In this document: one piece after another, positions 8,514 to 17,990 of the stretch
How the letters are laid out: every line of letters begins with the position of its first letter
Numbering within the stretch: position 1 is the stretch's first letter
DNA from: Alicyclobacillus_A sp963788285
Lineage (GTDB): Bacteria; Bacillota; Bacilli; Alicyclobacillales; Alicyclobacillaceae
Direction: 5' to 3'
Assembly: GCA_963788285.1 (NCBI GenBank)
Contig: CAWBGB010000008.1
Span: 1-64,000 of the forward strand
Length of the DNA stretch: 64,000 nucleotides
Position numbers and translations under genes: made by a program
Notes under the pieces: model-generated
Database searches by the model: none
Told to the model about the DNA's origin: nothing
The model's input: the letters and a program-made list of their open reading frames with translations, nothing else

Positions 8514-8840
8514 TATTGCCGGTTCTTTAGCCCATTTTAGTCCTCTGCGCCCCTTCATGAAAAAGCTTATCTTACGGCACTTTTAAGGGTCATTTTCACG
8601 ATTGTTCACAAGTCTTCACTGTACTTTGATTAGAACTTTGATTAGAAGTGATAAGAAGTGGCTAGAAAGAATCATAACACCTAACAATGTCCCCCTAACA
8701 CGTATGACTACCCGCCACTCATGCCCTACGTTCACCCTTTGCTGTCCTTTCAAAAATATCGATCATACTCGAAGTAGGGACAGGAAGCTTCTCCGGTCAT
8801 GTTGACTGGTATTGTTAACCCCATGGTTGATCACCGATGT
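8514..8840. other. Gene-free stretch
   Basis: Low-complexity, AT-richer DNA (for example repeated TTGATTAGAA near 8625). No supported gene. Confidence 0.4.
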
Positions 8841-9611
8841 TCATTGTGCGAGCCACCCCCCATCCACGTAAAAGGACATGTCCATGCACAAAATCAGAAG
8901 TTTCGGATGATAAGAAGACAACCGGACCAACGAGGTCCCTCAATTCTCCTAGCCTCCAAGCAGGAGTTCGGGATAGAATCGCCTGACGTCGTTCAGGGTC
9001 TGTCAACCACTTTTCCGTCATAGGAGTTGTTACGTATGCCGGGGCTATCGCATTTACGTTGATTCCGTAGGGGGCACATTCCAGGGCCCATACCTTGGTA
9101 AGTTGAACAATTCCTCCCTTCGACGCTCCGTAAGCGGTCTGCGACGGCATAGCTACAGCACCAAAGATGGAAGAGATGTTAATGACTTTTCCTTGATTTC
9201 TCTTCTTCATGACTCGAATGACCTCTCTGCCGACCAAAAAGATCCCTTTCAGGTTTGTGTCAATTACGTCATCCCAATCTTCTGTCGTGTAATCAACCAC
9301 TTCTTTTCGAATGTTTTTCCCCGCATTGTTTATCAAAATATCAATAGCACCAATGTTGTTTTCAACCCATTGGATTGCACTACAAATTTGTGTCTCGTCT
9401 TTGACATCCGCTTGAACGAATTCAGCTCGATTCCCAAACCGTCTCAGTTCATCGACAGCTGCTTCGCCACTTGCGCGGTCACGCCCTAGGATGACTACGT
9501 CACTTCCCCGCATTTGCCAACCCTAACGCCATCGCATATCCAATTTCCACGCGAGCCTCCCGTTACTAGTGACAAACGACCGTTCAATGAGAACGAAGGG
9601 AAGTCCAGCAT
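8841..9611 (-). pseudogene. Short-chain dehydrogenase/reductase broken by three single-base frameshifts
   Basis: NAD(P)-dependent SDR of the gluconate-5-dehydrogenase / 3-oxoacyl-reductase type. The N-terminus is MLDFPSFSLNGRLSLVTGGSRG (Rossmann TGxxxGxG), followed by NNAG, catalytic S in NISSIFG and YGASK (YxxxK). Extra A bases in GGAAATTGG (about 9545) and GGGGAAGTG (about 9508) each shift the frame between the N-terminus and VVILGRD. An extra T near 8866 turns the expected HVLYVDGGW ending into another frame. Removing all three restores one protein from ATG 9611 to TGA 8841. All three are in short homopolymers, so basecalling error must be considered. Confidence 0.8.
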
Positions 9612-9718
9612 ATGGTAAACCTCCCACAAGCAATTCGTCTCGACATACCAGACAATCCATAAAATGAATAATAGTGGATTGTGATTTTCGTCAGTTGCAT
9701 CTTTTCTCCCCAATCGAA

Positions 9719-9760
9719 GGGGCTGGATTGAAAGTAGAGACCTACTTTCGGTCCAGCCCC
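9719..9760. terminator. Long inverted repeat after the DinB gene
   Basis: GGGGCTGGATTGAAAGTAG pairs with CTACTTTCGGTCCAGCCCC around a four-base loop, about 19 bp of stem. There is no T-run on either side. It could be a terminator, a transcript-protecting hairpin or a MITE-like palindrome. Confidence 0.4.
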
Positions 9761-9794
9761 ATTCTTCGGGCGCTCGCAGCAGCCCACCTTAAAA

Positions 9795-10265
9795 TTAAAC
9801 GCTGAGGTCTACGTAGAAAGGTGGTTCCACGCCGAGTATACGAGAGTACGTCCATAGCTGCCCCTTGTGGTGTGCTTCATGACCAATCAAACGGTGCAGG
9901 ACTTCAACCACAGGCTCTGTCACGTTTAATGCCTTCACTGTAACTATCTTCTGTAGGTCATTCTCCGAATACCCTCCAATGACTTCTTCATGTTCCCGAG
10001 TTAATTCAGCCAAAAGTTTACTGGCATCTGCAACAGTAGTGGGTACGGGTGGGATCTTCATTTCACGATCCTCTATGGCAGCGAAGAAAAAGTCAGGTGT
10101 CCACGCAATGTGATGAATCAATTCCAGAGTCGTCATGGCTCCAGACCAGGGCTTGAATGACGCACCCGACTCGGGCAACTTGTCGACCAACCCAATCAGT
10201 GCATTTCGATGCATTCTCCAGCGCTTCAAAATTTGTTGAGTCGGTGTTACGGGAACAGTTGACAT
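9795..10265 (-). CDS. DinB-family metal-dependent protein (156 aa)
   Basis: Four-helix-bundle DinB/YfiT fold protein. The His residues expected to bind metal are in LIHHIAWTPDFF (about residue 48) and IGHEAHHKGQLW (about 128-135); the HxxxHKGQ block is diagnostic. DinB proteins often act as thiol-dependent transferases with bacillithiol or mycothiol; the substrate here is unknown. ATG 10265 is preceded by AAGGAGG, so the longer frame is discarded. A truncated paralogue sharing the C-terminus (PPFYVDLSV) lies at 12299-12568, so the family was duplicated in this region before an IS256 cut one copy. Confidence 0.8.
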   Translation of the reverse strand: MSTVPVTPTQQILKRWRMHRNALIGLVDKLPESGASFKPWSGAMTTLELIHHIAWTPDFFFAAIEDREMKIPPVPTTVADASKLLAELTREHEEVIGGYSENDLQKIVTVKALNVTEPVVEVLHRLIGHEAHHKGQLWTYSRILGVEPPFYVDLSV

Positions 10266-10398
10266 CACAATTCCTCCTTGTATATTAAGAGCAGCTATCA
10301 ACTTGATTTACATAAATCCAGGTTGTGGTTGCTCTTTTTAGATTTCTGGAGAGCGTAACCCCAGCAACACAGCCGAGACCCATTAGAAGTCCATCCAC

Positions 10399-10715
10399 CG
10401 TGACTATCAAGTCACGTCACAGGGTGTTTACGACCTTGGGCTGACCTTGGGAAAATAGCCTTAGGTGTTTACCAAGGGAATGTTCCAATGCCTCCCGTTG
10501 CCCCTCGTTATAGGGTGTCTTCCGAGCGTAGAGTGTTCCCCTGGCCCCATGGAATAGACCTACACGCTGACTGTTTCCCGGTCAGTCATCCCTCCTGCCA
10601 GCAGAGGGAGGCTCGTGCACCGATGACGCCCGGTGTATTCCAATAGCTCGCAAGGCTGTCGTTCATGGGTTTCCCAGGGTCATCCCAAGGCCATAGACAT
10701 CTGCATTCCAACCAA
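10399..10715 (+). ncRNA. Structured 5' non-coding region of IS110 copy 1 (candidate bridge RNA)
   Basis: About 420 bases of non-coding DNA precede the transposase and contain several hairpins: GTGACT/AGTCAC (10399-10414), CTGAC/GTCAG (about 10568-10587), CCTCC/GGAGG around GCCAGCAGAG, and CACCG/CGGTG. IS110-group elements encode a bridge RNA in this left-end position that specifies donor and target DNA. That this copy makes one is inferred from the position and the folds. Confidence 0.45.
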
Positions 10716-10730
10716 AGGAGGTGATTTTAC

Positions 10731-11978
10731 ATGTCCTCTCCATTGTTTGTCGGAATTGATGTAGGCAGCGAGTCCAACGTGGTTTGCTGTTTAACGAGGC
10801 ACGATGAGAAACGAGCTGTGAGCCGATTCACTGTTACCAACAATCGTCCCGGCATTCTGGAGTTTCAGGATCGCATTACTAAGTTGGCTCAGCAGCTCCA
10901 GTCTGAAGAGATTCTTTTCGGTCTCGAACATACCGGCTGTTACTCAACTCATGCCGCAATGTATCTGCAACGTCACTTGGACTTCGGCGTTCCGCGTAAG
11001 GTGTACGTCTTCAATCCCAGTCTCATCCGGGAGTTTAAGAAGTCCCATTATCTGAGCGCCCCCAACAACGACCGAGTGGATGCCTGGTTCATCGCAGCCA
11101 ACCTTCGGACAGGCCTTCTCCCGCATCCGTTTATCTGGAGCGAACCGCTTATGGCACTGCAACACCTGACACGTGCTCGCTATCATCTGATGCAGGATCT
11201 GACTCGGGAAAGCAATTTCCTCATGACGAACCTGTTTCTCAAGTTCAGTGATTACTCCATCACTGGACCCTTTCGTAGAAACAAGCTCTCTGCCACTTCG
11301 CTGGCCGTCATAGAGGAATTCGAATCCGTCGAGGAACTCGCTGAGATGCCCCTTGAGCGTCTTATTGACTTCCTTGTCGAGCATGGAAAGAATCGCTTCG
11401 ACAATCCCGAGGTAGTCGCTCAGGCTTTGCAGAAGGCCGCTCGCTCTTCGTACCGGTTGCCGCAGTCCATGTCGGACTCGGTGAATCTTGCAATGGCTTC
11501 CAGCATTCGCATGATTCGAACGGCACAAGAGCAACTCAAGGCGCTGCGTAAAGGCATTGAGGATCACTTGGCAACGATCCCACAAACGCTTGATTCCATT
11601 CCCGGTATCGGTCCCATTTTGGCTTCTGGCATTGTGGCTGAACTAGACGTTAGCCAGTTCAGGAGCCACGCGGAAGCAGCAAAGTACGCCGGGCTCGCTT
11701 GGACCGTTAACCAATCTGGGAAATTCACAGCAAACCGAACTCGACTCATTCTTTCTGGCAACCGCTATCTGAAGTACTACATGGTTGAAGCGGCCAACAG
11801 CGTCCGGGTGCACGACCCTGTTTTTGCCGAGTACTACGCCAAGAAGAAAGCGGAGCCCAAAGAATTTGCCGAGGGACGTGCCCTTGCGCTTACAGCCCGG
11901 AAACTGATGCGGGTGGTCTTCTATCTGCTAAAGACCAACCGACTCTACACTCCGGAGGTGATCCGACAACAGGTATAA
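10731..11978 (+). CDS. IS110-family transposase (415 aa)
   Basis: Serine/DEDD-type recombinase of IS110. The N-terminal RuvC-like domain starts LFVGIDVGSESN (first catalytic Asp near residue 9) and contains FGLEHTGCYS (Glu near 64) and NDRVDAWFIA (Asp pair near 110). A coiled middle is followed by the C-terminal transposase_20 domain with IPGIGPILASGIVAEL and AKYAGLAW, where the catalytic Ser lies in the NQSGKFT segment. ATG is preceded by a perfect AAAGGAGGTGA. Full length and no frameshift, so it may be active with the upstream RNA. Confidence 0.9.
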   Translation: MSSPLFVGIDVGSESNVVCCLTRHDEKRAVSRFTVTNNRPGILEFQDRITKLAQQLQSEEILFGLEHTGCYSTHAAMYLQRHLDFGVPRKVYVFNPSLIREFKKSHYLSAPNNDRVDAWFIAANLRTGLLPHPFIWSEPLMALQHLTRARYHLMQDLTRESNFLMTNLFLKFSDYSITGPFRRNKLSATSLAVIEEFESVEELAEMPLERLIDFLVEHGKNRFDNPEVVAQALQKAARSSYRLPQSMSDSVNLAMASSIRMIRTAQEQLKALRKGIEDHLATIPQTLDSIPGIGPILASGIVAELDVSQFRSHAEAAKYAGLAWTVNQSGKFTANRTRLILSGNRYLKYYMVEAANSVRVHDPVFAEYYAKKKAEPKEFAEGRALALTARKLMRVVFYLLKTNRLYTPEVIRQQV

Positions 11979-12298
11979 CAGAAACGTGCTCGACACCAGG
12001 ACCACCAGTTCCTAGCTCCAAAGGAACAATGTGAAAAACCGGGTAGGGTGGGCTTAGTTGAGCATTGCCAAATTCGGCACCGCCTCCAAAAAAGCAGTGA
12101 TTCAAAAGATATTATGTTGCCTTATGGTCTTGACATCGTACCGCTGCTCTATTTATGTGAATTTTGATATAACCAGCGATTTGCAAAATGGTGACGAATA
12201 ACTGGATCAGCACAATGTATCGTGCTTCCGGCCTTCGGGAAACCCAACGTCAAGTCGTTCTGAACCACTCGAGTGAAATCTAGCAAATCGCTCACAAC
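11979..12298. other. Right flank of IS110 and gene-free DNA
   Basis: Contains the IS110 right end, which I could not delimit. No gene supported. Confidence 0.4.
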
Positions 12299-12568
12299 CT
12301 ACACGCTAAGATCTACGTAAAACGGTGGTTCAATCCCCATCATTCGGGCATATAACCAGAGTTGCCCCTTATGATGGGACTCGTGTACAACCAATCGATG
12401 TAAAACCTCAATGGCCGGTTCCGTAACAAACAGCATCGGGATTGTAACTATTCTTTCTAAATCAGTATCGTCGTAAGCCTTTATTGCATCTTCATGCTCC
12501 TGCGTTAACTCACGGAGCAGCCTGCGAGCTTCACTGATAGTAGTCGGGATAAGTATTGGATTTGGGCA
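12299..12568 (-). pseudogene. DinB-family protein truncated by IS256 copy 2
   Basis: About 85 codons of the C-terminal part (ISEARRLLRELTQEHEDAI to PPFYVDLSV), clearly similar to the intact DinB at 9795-10265 including the VHESHHKGQLW metal-binding block. The gene ends exactly where the IS256 terminal repeat begins (12569). The N-terminal half is not found on the far side of the IS, so DNA was lost as well. Confidence 0.75.
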
Positions 12569-12621
12569 GTGTCCCGTCAAGTGGTGGAAATTCTTCGAGT
12601 GCTTCTACTAAGTGACATGCG

Positions 12622-13419
12622 TCATTTGTGTAGAACTGAAGTCGGTGCCAACAACGCCTGGTTGCTCGTCAGCTTAGCCATCGACTCCAAGCTGAAATAG
12701 CGGCGTGCAATGCTCCATTCATCGTGTTGCTCTTGGAGAATGGTTCCCACGAGCCGGATCACAGAGTCCCGGTTTGGGAAGATCCCAACGACGTCTATAC
12801 GACGGCGAATTTCTCGGTTCAGTCGCTCGAGTGGATTGGTTGAGCAAATCTGACGCCAATGCTCTCTCGGAAATGCCATGTACGCCAGTACGTCCTCCTC
12901 CGCTTTCTGCAACACATCCATCGCCTTCGGAAACCGACTCTTCAATTGCTGTACCACCACAGCGAGTTGTTCTTTCGCTGACTCCTGTGTTGGTTGGGCA
13001 AAAATCGTGCGGACAATCGACGAAACCATGGCTTGTGAGGATTTTGGCACCTGACTCAGTACATTGCGCATCACATGGACCCTGCACCGCTGCCATGTAG
13101 CTCCGACCAGCGTCGTTTCAATCGCCGCTCTCAGTCCTTCATGAGCATCACTAATCGCCAGTTTGACGCCCCTTAGCCCTCTTGCCACCAGGCTCCGCAG
13201 AAAGGTCAGCCAGAATGAACCGTCTTCGCTTGTTCCAAGGTCAAATCCCAACACCTCGCGCTCGCCGGTGACTTTCACACCAACGGCAATGACAAACGCC
13301 ATACTCTGGACCCGACCACCCTCACGAACCTTGGGGAAGGTGGCATCCAGCCAAACATAGGGGAACTCACCTTCAAGCGGGCGACTCTTAAACACATGGA
13401 GAACCTCATCGAGCTCCTT
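12622..13419 (-). pseudogene. IS256-family transposase, C-terminal part
   Basis: Starts abruptly at LKELDEVLHVFKSRPLEG and continues without frameshift through WLDATFPKVREGG, AISDAHEGLRAAI, CRVHVMRNVLSQVP and NPLERLNREIRRRID to the TSVLHK end. It keeps all catalytic acidic residues from the first Asp on but lacks the N-terminal DNA-binding third. The open frame extends about 45 codons upstream through the antisense of the leader; those codons are not real coding sequence. It is similar to copy 1 but clearly diverged, so it represents a separate IS256 lineage. Confidence 0.85.
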
Positions 13420-13487
13420 AAGCCATCGAGTGCAACCTACTAAAGTGACACCAACCACAGTAGTAAAGGAGGCAACCTCGATGGCTT
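13420..13487 (+). promoter_or_regulatory. Start-codon-sequestering hairpin in the IS256 leader, copy 2
   Basis: AAGCCATCGAG (13420-13430) pairs with CTCGATGGCTT (13477-13487), which contains the ATG start at 13481. The inner CTACT/AGTAG stem is conserved, and AAAGGAGG lies in the loop side eight bases before ATG. Relative to copy 1 the C-G pair at the first start-codon base is replaced by T-A, so both arms changed together. Confidence 0.6.
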
Positions 13488-13604
13488 CTATGGATAAGAT
13501 CGCACTTTTGGAGCTTATCCGCAAGATCGTTGAGGAGTCGTAACTGACCGGAAGCATTTATCAGCACATACACGTCCGCCAGGCATCGTCGGGAAATTGT
13601 AACA

Positions 13605-13961
13605 TCAAACATGTTTCAGCCCAGGCTCGATTTCCTCAAATTCCAATTGATATCCATCTGGATCGAGCAGAGTGAATGTTCTCTCACCCCACGGACGAAC
13701 CGTTGGTTTCCCGGTAATTTTCAAACCCTTTGCCTGCAATGCATTGTACATGTCATCCAGATGTTCGGTGAGTAACTCCAAATGAAATCCCCTATGGTCT
13801 CCAGTACCAATAAGCCCAATACGAGCATCTCCAATCCTAAGGATAGCTACCTTCCCTGGAACATGCAGTACAATTTCGGCTCCTGGAATTTTTGAATAAA
13901 AATCGCATGAGCGCTCTACGTCTGAAACTTGCAGCGTAACACCGTCCAGCGATGCTTTCAT
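13605..13961 (-). CDS. VOC-family (glyoxalase/bleomycin-resistance-like) protein (118 aa)
   Basis: A single vicinal-oxygen-chelate module with two beta-alpha-beta-beta-beta halves. It contains VERSCDFYSKIPGAEIV near the N-terminus, a central GFHLELLTEHLDDMYNAL and the typical ending LLDPDGYQLEFEE, whose Glu is a usual metal ligand. ATG 13961 is chosen because AGGAGG lies 12 bases upstream; the longer frame starting at 13985 would place that site inside the gene. Such proteins sequester or modify small hydrophobic compounds; the substrate cannot be told from sequence. Confidence 0.75.
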   Translation of the reverse strand: MKASLDGVTLQVSDVERSCDFYSKIPGAEIVLHVPGKVAILRIGDARIGLIGTGDHRGFHLELLTEHLDDMYNALQAKGLKITGKPTVRPWGERTFTLLDPDGYQLEFEEIEPGLKHV

Positions 13962-14210
13962 GTACCTTCCCCCTCCTAAATTCATGTGCCCAACATTTTA
14001 TGTCTGACACGACACCCTGAACGTAATCAACGTTTCTATCCTCCTACCATCGATAGCGTAGTTAGGCCCATCCAAGTCAACGTCAATATCCATAGCCAAA
14101 CGCGATGTTAGGACCCATGATTACTTACTAAGGAACGATGATTTGAGTTGGTGGCTGCTGTTTTCTTCTGATACTGAGGTAACCAGACGTTAAGTCCAAC
14201 ACCCCCTCAT
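13962..14210. other. Gene-free stretch
   Basis: No credible frame on either strand before the MITE-like repeat. Confidence 0.4.
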
Positions 14211-14295
14211 GGCTACGGTGCAAAAATATGTTTGTACCCGATATGCAGTGTAGTTTCATCCACCAAGCACACTACATATTGTTTGCACCAGAACC
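14211..14295. repeat. MITE-like repeat A with IS6-type terminal inverted repeats
   Basis: About 85 bp bounded by GGCTACGGTGCAAAAA and TTTGCACCAGAACC, with an internal CAGTGTAG...CACACTAC palindrome. It aligns in direct orientation with repeat B (15140-15235). The ends resemble those of IS6/IS240 elements, of which a remnant lies at 20406. Confidence 0.6.
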
Positions 14296-14372
14296 ACGGA
14301 TGAGTGTTCTTGCCCTTGTTATTCTTTGCACCATAACCTCTGCGGATGACTCCATTCCATACCGAGACTCAC

Positions 14373-15008
14373 CTACATGTGCGTTGATTCCTCTGGAAAA
14401 CGGTGTTCCAACTCCTTCGCCGTTTGACTACGCGGAACTTCCCTTTCATTCTTGTAAGTTCCGAACAGCAAATCCATTGTGGGATTCGTAACTCCATACC
14501 AGTAGTTTTCGTTTTTGAAGTGGTGCCATAAATGATTTCTCTTCATCTTTCGCCCCCACGGTGTCACGGGTTGAATTGGACGGTGGGCGATATAGTGCGT
14601 CCACTCATAATACAGCAAGAATACACTGATGCCTGTAGCAAACGCGATGGTGTTCAAAGCACTACGTGTAATAAGGTAAAAGATTGTGAAGGCCAAAATG
14701 ATGTTGGGCACGCTGTACCATATCGGTAGAAACAGCAAGTGAAGATCGCTCGGATCGACGTGATGATCGTAATGTATACGCTTTAGAAAACGTAGCATCA
14801 ATGGACTTTTGGGCGGCCTCATATGAAACAGGAAACGGTGTGTTGTATACTCCGACACCACGTAGGATGTCATCCCCACCAGCAGCGAGACCCATATCTT
14901 CCACGCCCCGACATGCAGCAGGGTAATGACACATCCTACGAGGCTCAGGCACCCCATCATGATGATGTCTGGGAACGTAAAGAATTCCTTAACAGCGCAA
15001 TTACGCAT
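14373..15008 (-). CDS. Fatty-acid hydroxylase / sterol-desaturase family membrane enzyme (211 aa)
   Basis: Integral membrane di-iron oxygenase family (PF04116). The His clusters are HRFLFH (about residue 57), HYDHHVD (about 79), HYIAHRP (about 137) and HLWHHF (about 157), together forming the eight-His iron site. Four hydrophobic segments are visible. ATG 15008 is six bases from GGAGGAG; the TTG at 15014 directly abuts it and is rejected. The family hydroxylates or desaturates lipids such as fatty acids, hopanoids or carotenoids; the substrate is unknown. The gene sits alone between two direct MITE-like repeats, so it may have been moved as a unit. Confidence 0.8.
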   Translation of the reverse strand: MRNCAVKEFFTFPDIIMMGCLSLVGCVITLLHVGAWKIWVSLLVGMTSYVVSEYTTHRFLFHMRPPKSPLMLRFLKRIHYDHHVDPSDLHLLFLPIWYSVPNIILAFTIFYLITRSALNTIAFATGISVFLLYYEWTHYIAHRPIQPVTPWGRKMKRNHLWHHFKNENYWYGVTNPTMDLLFGTYKNEREVPRSQTAKELEHRFPEESTHM

Positions 15009-15139
15009 CGCCAACTCCTCCCTCGGTACACAATCCCAAAAATTACTACGTCAGAGCAATACATAGAAATGATTCCGCGGTCGCCTTTATGGTTTAAATG
15101 ATGTGGCAACTGTTAGATCCACCTCTCGCTAACGCCTTC

Positions 15140-15235
15140 GGCTCTGGTGCAATATTTTTGTACACTATATACAGTGTAGTGTCAGGCACAAAACACACTA
15201 CATATTGTGCTTTGTTGAATTTTTGCACCAGAACC
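15140..15235. repeat. MITE-like repeat B with IS6-type terminal inverted repeats
   Basis: About 96 bp bounded by GGCTCTGGTGCAA and TTTTTGCACCAGAACC, with internal CAGTGTAGTGT...AACACACTAC. It is slightly longer than repeat A, with an extra TTGTTGAAT block before the right end. Confidence 0.6.
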
Positions 15236-15299
15236 TGAATTTATTCGTGATGATCGCAATCGGTGTTTTGTTCTTGGTTTTTGCGTTTAACAAGAACAT

Positions 15300-15473
15300 T
15301 CAATACCGAGGACAAAATTGAATATGTGATTCGGCACTCGGAGCAATCCGGGGCCGAATTTGTGTTTATTCATGGTCAAACGAGTTCAGCGCAGCCAGTG
15401 AAAGCTCTGAAACATGCCAAACACCGGGGCAAACAGTTTTGGATGACATTATGTAGCCATCTGAACGAGGTGT
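15300..15473 (+). pseudogene. Short remnant, possibly of an AMP-binding (acyl-CoA ligase-like) protein
   Basis: About 45 codons (TEDKIEYVIRHSEQSGAEFV, then FIHGQ) resemble the segment around the HSEA motif of acyl-CoA synthetases. No start, no ribosome binding site, and the frame quickly degenerates. The assignment is weak. Confidence 0.25.
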
Positions 15474-15747
15474 AAGGGTGAACATGTACTGCGTTAACAG
15501 GTTTGAGGTCACAGAGGTCACAGATTTCACTGATGCCAAACCGAATACCTGATTCAAAACTGATGGATTGCACCACTATGGTCGTGGTTTTGATAGTGTA
15601 TGGTGAAGGCAGAATCCTTATATACCAAGGGATCTCTGGTGTAAAGGAGACGAATCGAACCCGCTTCCACAACATGGTGGCAACACGTATGACCACTTTA
15701 GCAAACTAAAGATTAGCATTTGATTTGCAACACTTCAGTCCTAACAA

Positions 15748-15785
15748 AAATCGCGGTTCCTCGGATACCCCAAGAACCGCGATTT
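15748..15785 (-). terminator. Terminator of the SGNH-hydrolase gene
   Basis: AAATCGCGGTTC pairs with GAACCGCGATTT, and on the minus strand this runs into TTTTTG. It begins two bases past the stop. Confidence 0.65.
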
Positions 15786-15786
15786 C

Positions 15787-16626
<840 letters not shown>

Positions 16627-17113
16627 GAGAAGGCCTCCCTTTATATAGCGAACAATACCTTTGACGGATATGAAGTTCTCATGTCAAATATTCCGGAATT
16701 AGTGGGTGATGCGGAACCACACGGATACTGAAGATAATGCGAATGCAGGCGGATGGATGGTATGTCATTTCCGAACTGCTCGCTTCCCTTTTTGGCCGAG
16801 GATGAAGGCGCTTTGTTTCTTCCATCATGTATGAACAAGAGGTATACATGCGAAAGTGCTAAGTCCTGTGGTAAACGGTGCTAGAATGATGCCACTACCC
16901 GCAACAAAAGGCATTGATGCCTGCAAAATTCGGGCACAAAAGTTGGGATACCCCATTCGTTTGGTTACTTGCGCCAACCAAATCATCCCCTTACAGCATG
17001 GATACTGCGTAAGGGATTGTCCTGATTCGAATTAGTTTTTAGACTTGTGCTCCAACCTTCGAGTAGATAAAAATGACAAGACGTGGATTAGCCTCAAATA
17101 GGGGGAAATTGGG
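16627..17113. other. Gene-free stretch
   Basis: Upstream regions of two divergent genes. No supported frame of its own. Confidence 0.4.
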
Positions 17114-17422
17114 ATGGTAATCAACGTGTTTCTTGATGATCTGCGAAAGTGCCCTGAAGGGTTTGTTTTGACAAGAGATGTGGATGAATGCATTCTATTA
17201 TTGCAAGAGTGTGAAGTTGCGGTTTTGTCACTGGACTATCATCTTGGAGGGAACGAAACCGGGTTTGACGTTGCCAAGTGGATAGTCGGAAATAAAAAAT
17301 GGCCAAAGGAAATTTTTCTTCATACATCTGACCCCGTTGGACGAGAACAAATGTATCACCTTCTAAAGAGTCATGCACCAGAAAAAGTACACATCCATAA
17401 CGGACCAATGAGACGTCATTAA
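17114..17422 (+). CDS. Cyclic-phosphate-processing receiver-domain-like protein (102 aa)
   Basis: A stand-alone receiver-like protein: VFLDDLRKCPEGFVLTRD at the N-terminus, VLSLDYHLGG (receiver Asp position) near residue 40, and EIFLHTSDPVGREQM with HIHNGPM at the end. This combination of DD, LSLDYxLG, HTSNPxGxxxM and HxGPM matches the predicted cREC family, thought to act on cyclic-phosphate nucleotides, rather than phospho-receivers. No partner gene is adjacent. ATG with GGGGGAAATTGGG upstream. The function is a family prediction and has not been shown. Confidence 0.65.
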   Translation: MVINVFLDDLRKCPEGFVLTRDVDECILLLQECEVAVLSLDYHLGGNETGFDVAKWIVGNKKWPKEIFLHTSDPVGREQMYHLLKSHAPEKVHIHNGPMRRH

Positions 17423-17601
17423 AATGAAATAAGCCTACTAAAAGTATTGGTCTCAAATGACGGATAACTGCCTCCATGAGTGTGTAAAATGTTTTGTGTG
17501 AACTCCCAATCTCCACTAGGGAGTAGCAGATTGGGAGGCGACATAGAATGACTTTGGTTTCAAAGGAGCAGTTGAGGCAGCAGTGAGAAAATAACCTCAA
17601 G

Positions 17602-17828
17602 TCAACGGATGACGTGCAGGCAGCCCTCAGGGACTTGTTCGCCAGCACCATGCAAGAGATGCACGACATCCTGCTTCGTGTACAATCGGTGCCCTCCTTC
17701 CGTACGCGCGGAAGGCGTCAGCAATCCCACTTCCTCGCAGAAGTGCAGCGTGCGCACCGTGAGTCCAGTCAACTTTGCCAATTCGCGCCCACTTTCCAAA
17801 CCCTTGTGTCCGCCGGAATCATCTCCAT
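17602..17828 (-). pseudogene. MerR-family regulator N-terminus, frameshifted remnant
   Basis: Starting from ATG 17828 the peptide reads MEMIPADTRVWKVG. After removal of two bases in GGCGCGAATTGG it continues ELAKLTGLTVRTLHFCEEVG to TEGGHRLYTKQDV, a typical MerR winged-helix DNA-binding domain. The sequence then loses similarity, and the dimerisation and effector domain is missing. A Cys replaces the usual Tyr in LHFYE. It is non-functional as it stands. Confidence 0.7.
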
Positions 17829-17899
17829 GTTGACCTTTCTATTTTGCGGTAGCGTCTACGTTACATCCTGACGTAACGTGAGAATCAATCGTAATGTAA

Positions 17900-17937
17900 A
17901 CAAAAAGAAAGCGGCCTCCCTGTATAGGGACAGCCGC
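17900..17937 (-). terminator. Terminator of the thiolase gene
   Basis: Minus-strand GCGGCTGTCCCT/AGGGAGGCCGC hairpin followed by TTTCTTTTTG, about 55 bases past the stop. Confidence 0.65.
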
Positions 17938-17990
17938 CGACTGTACTCATCATCACCAAATTGACGAGGACGAAACGAACCACGTCCGCC

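Larger units (their letters stand above)
12569..13545 (-). mobile_element. IS256-family remnant, copy 2, internally deleted and inverted
   Basis: The right terminal repeat (12569-12587, GTGTCCCGTCAAGTGGTGG) and the C-terminal two thirds of the transposase run on the minus strand to about 13419. Directly adjoining, the leader hairpin and first 20 or so codons run on the plus strand (13420-13545). The two halves of one element therefore face each other, which needs an inversion plus deletion, or two successive events. Confidence 0.75.

Noticed and set aside
10266..10730. Protein-coding gene in the IS110 left flank
   Set aside because: All frames are short and broken. The hairpins and IS110 biology favour a non-coding RNA.
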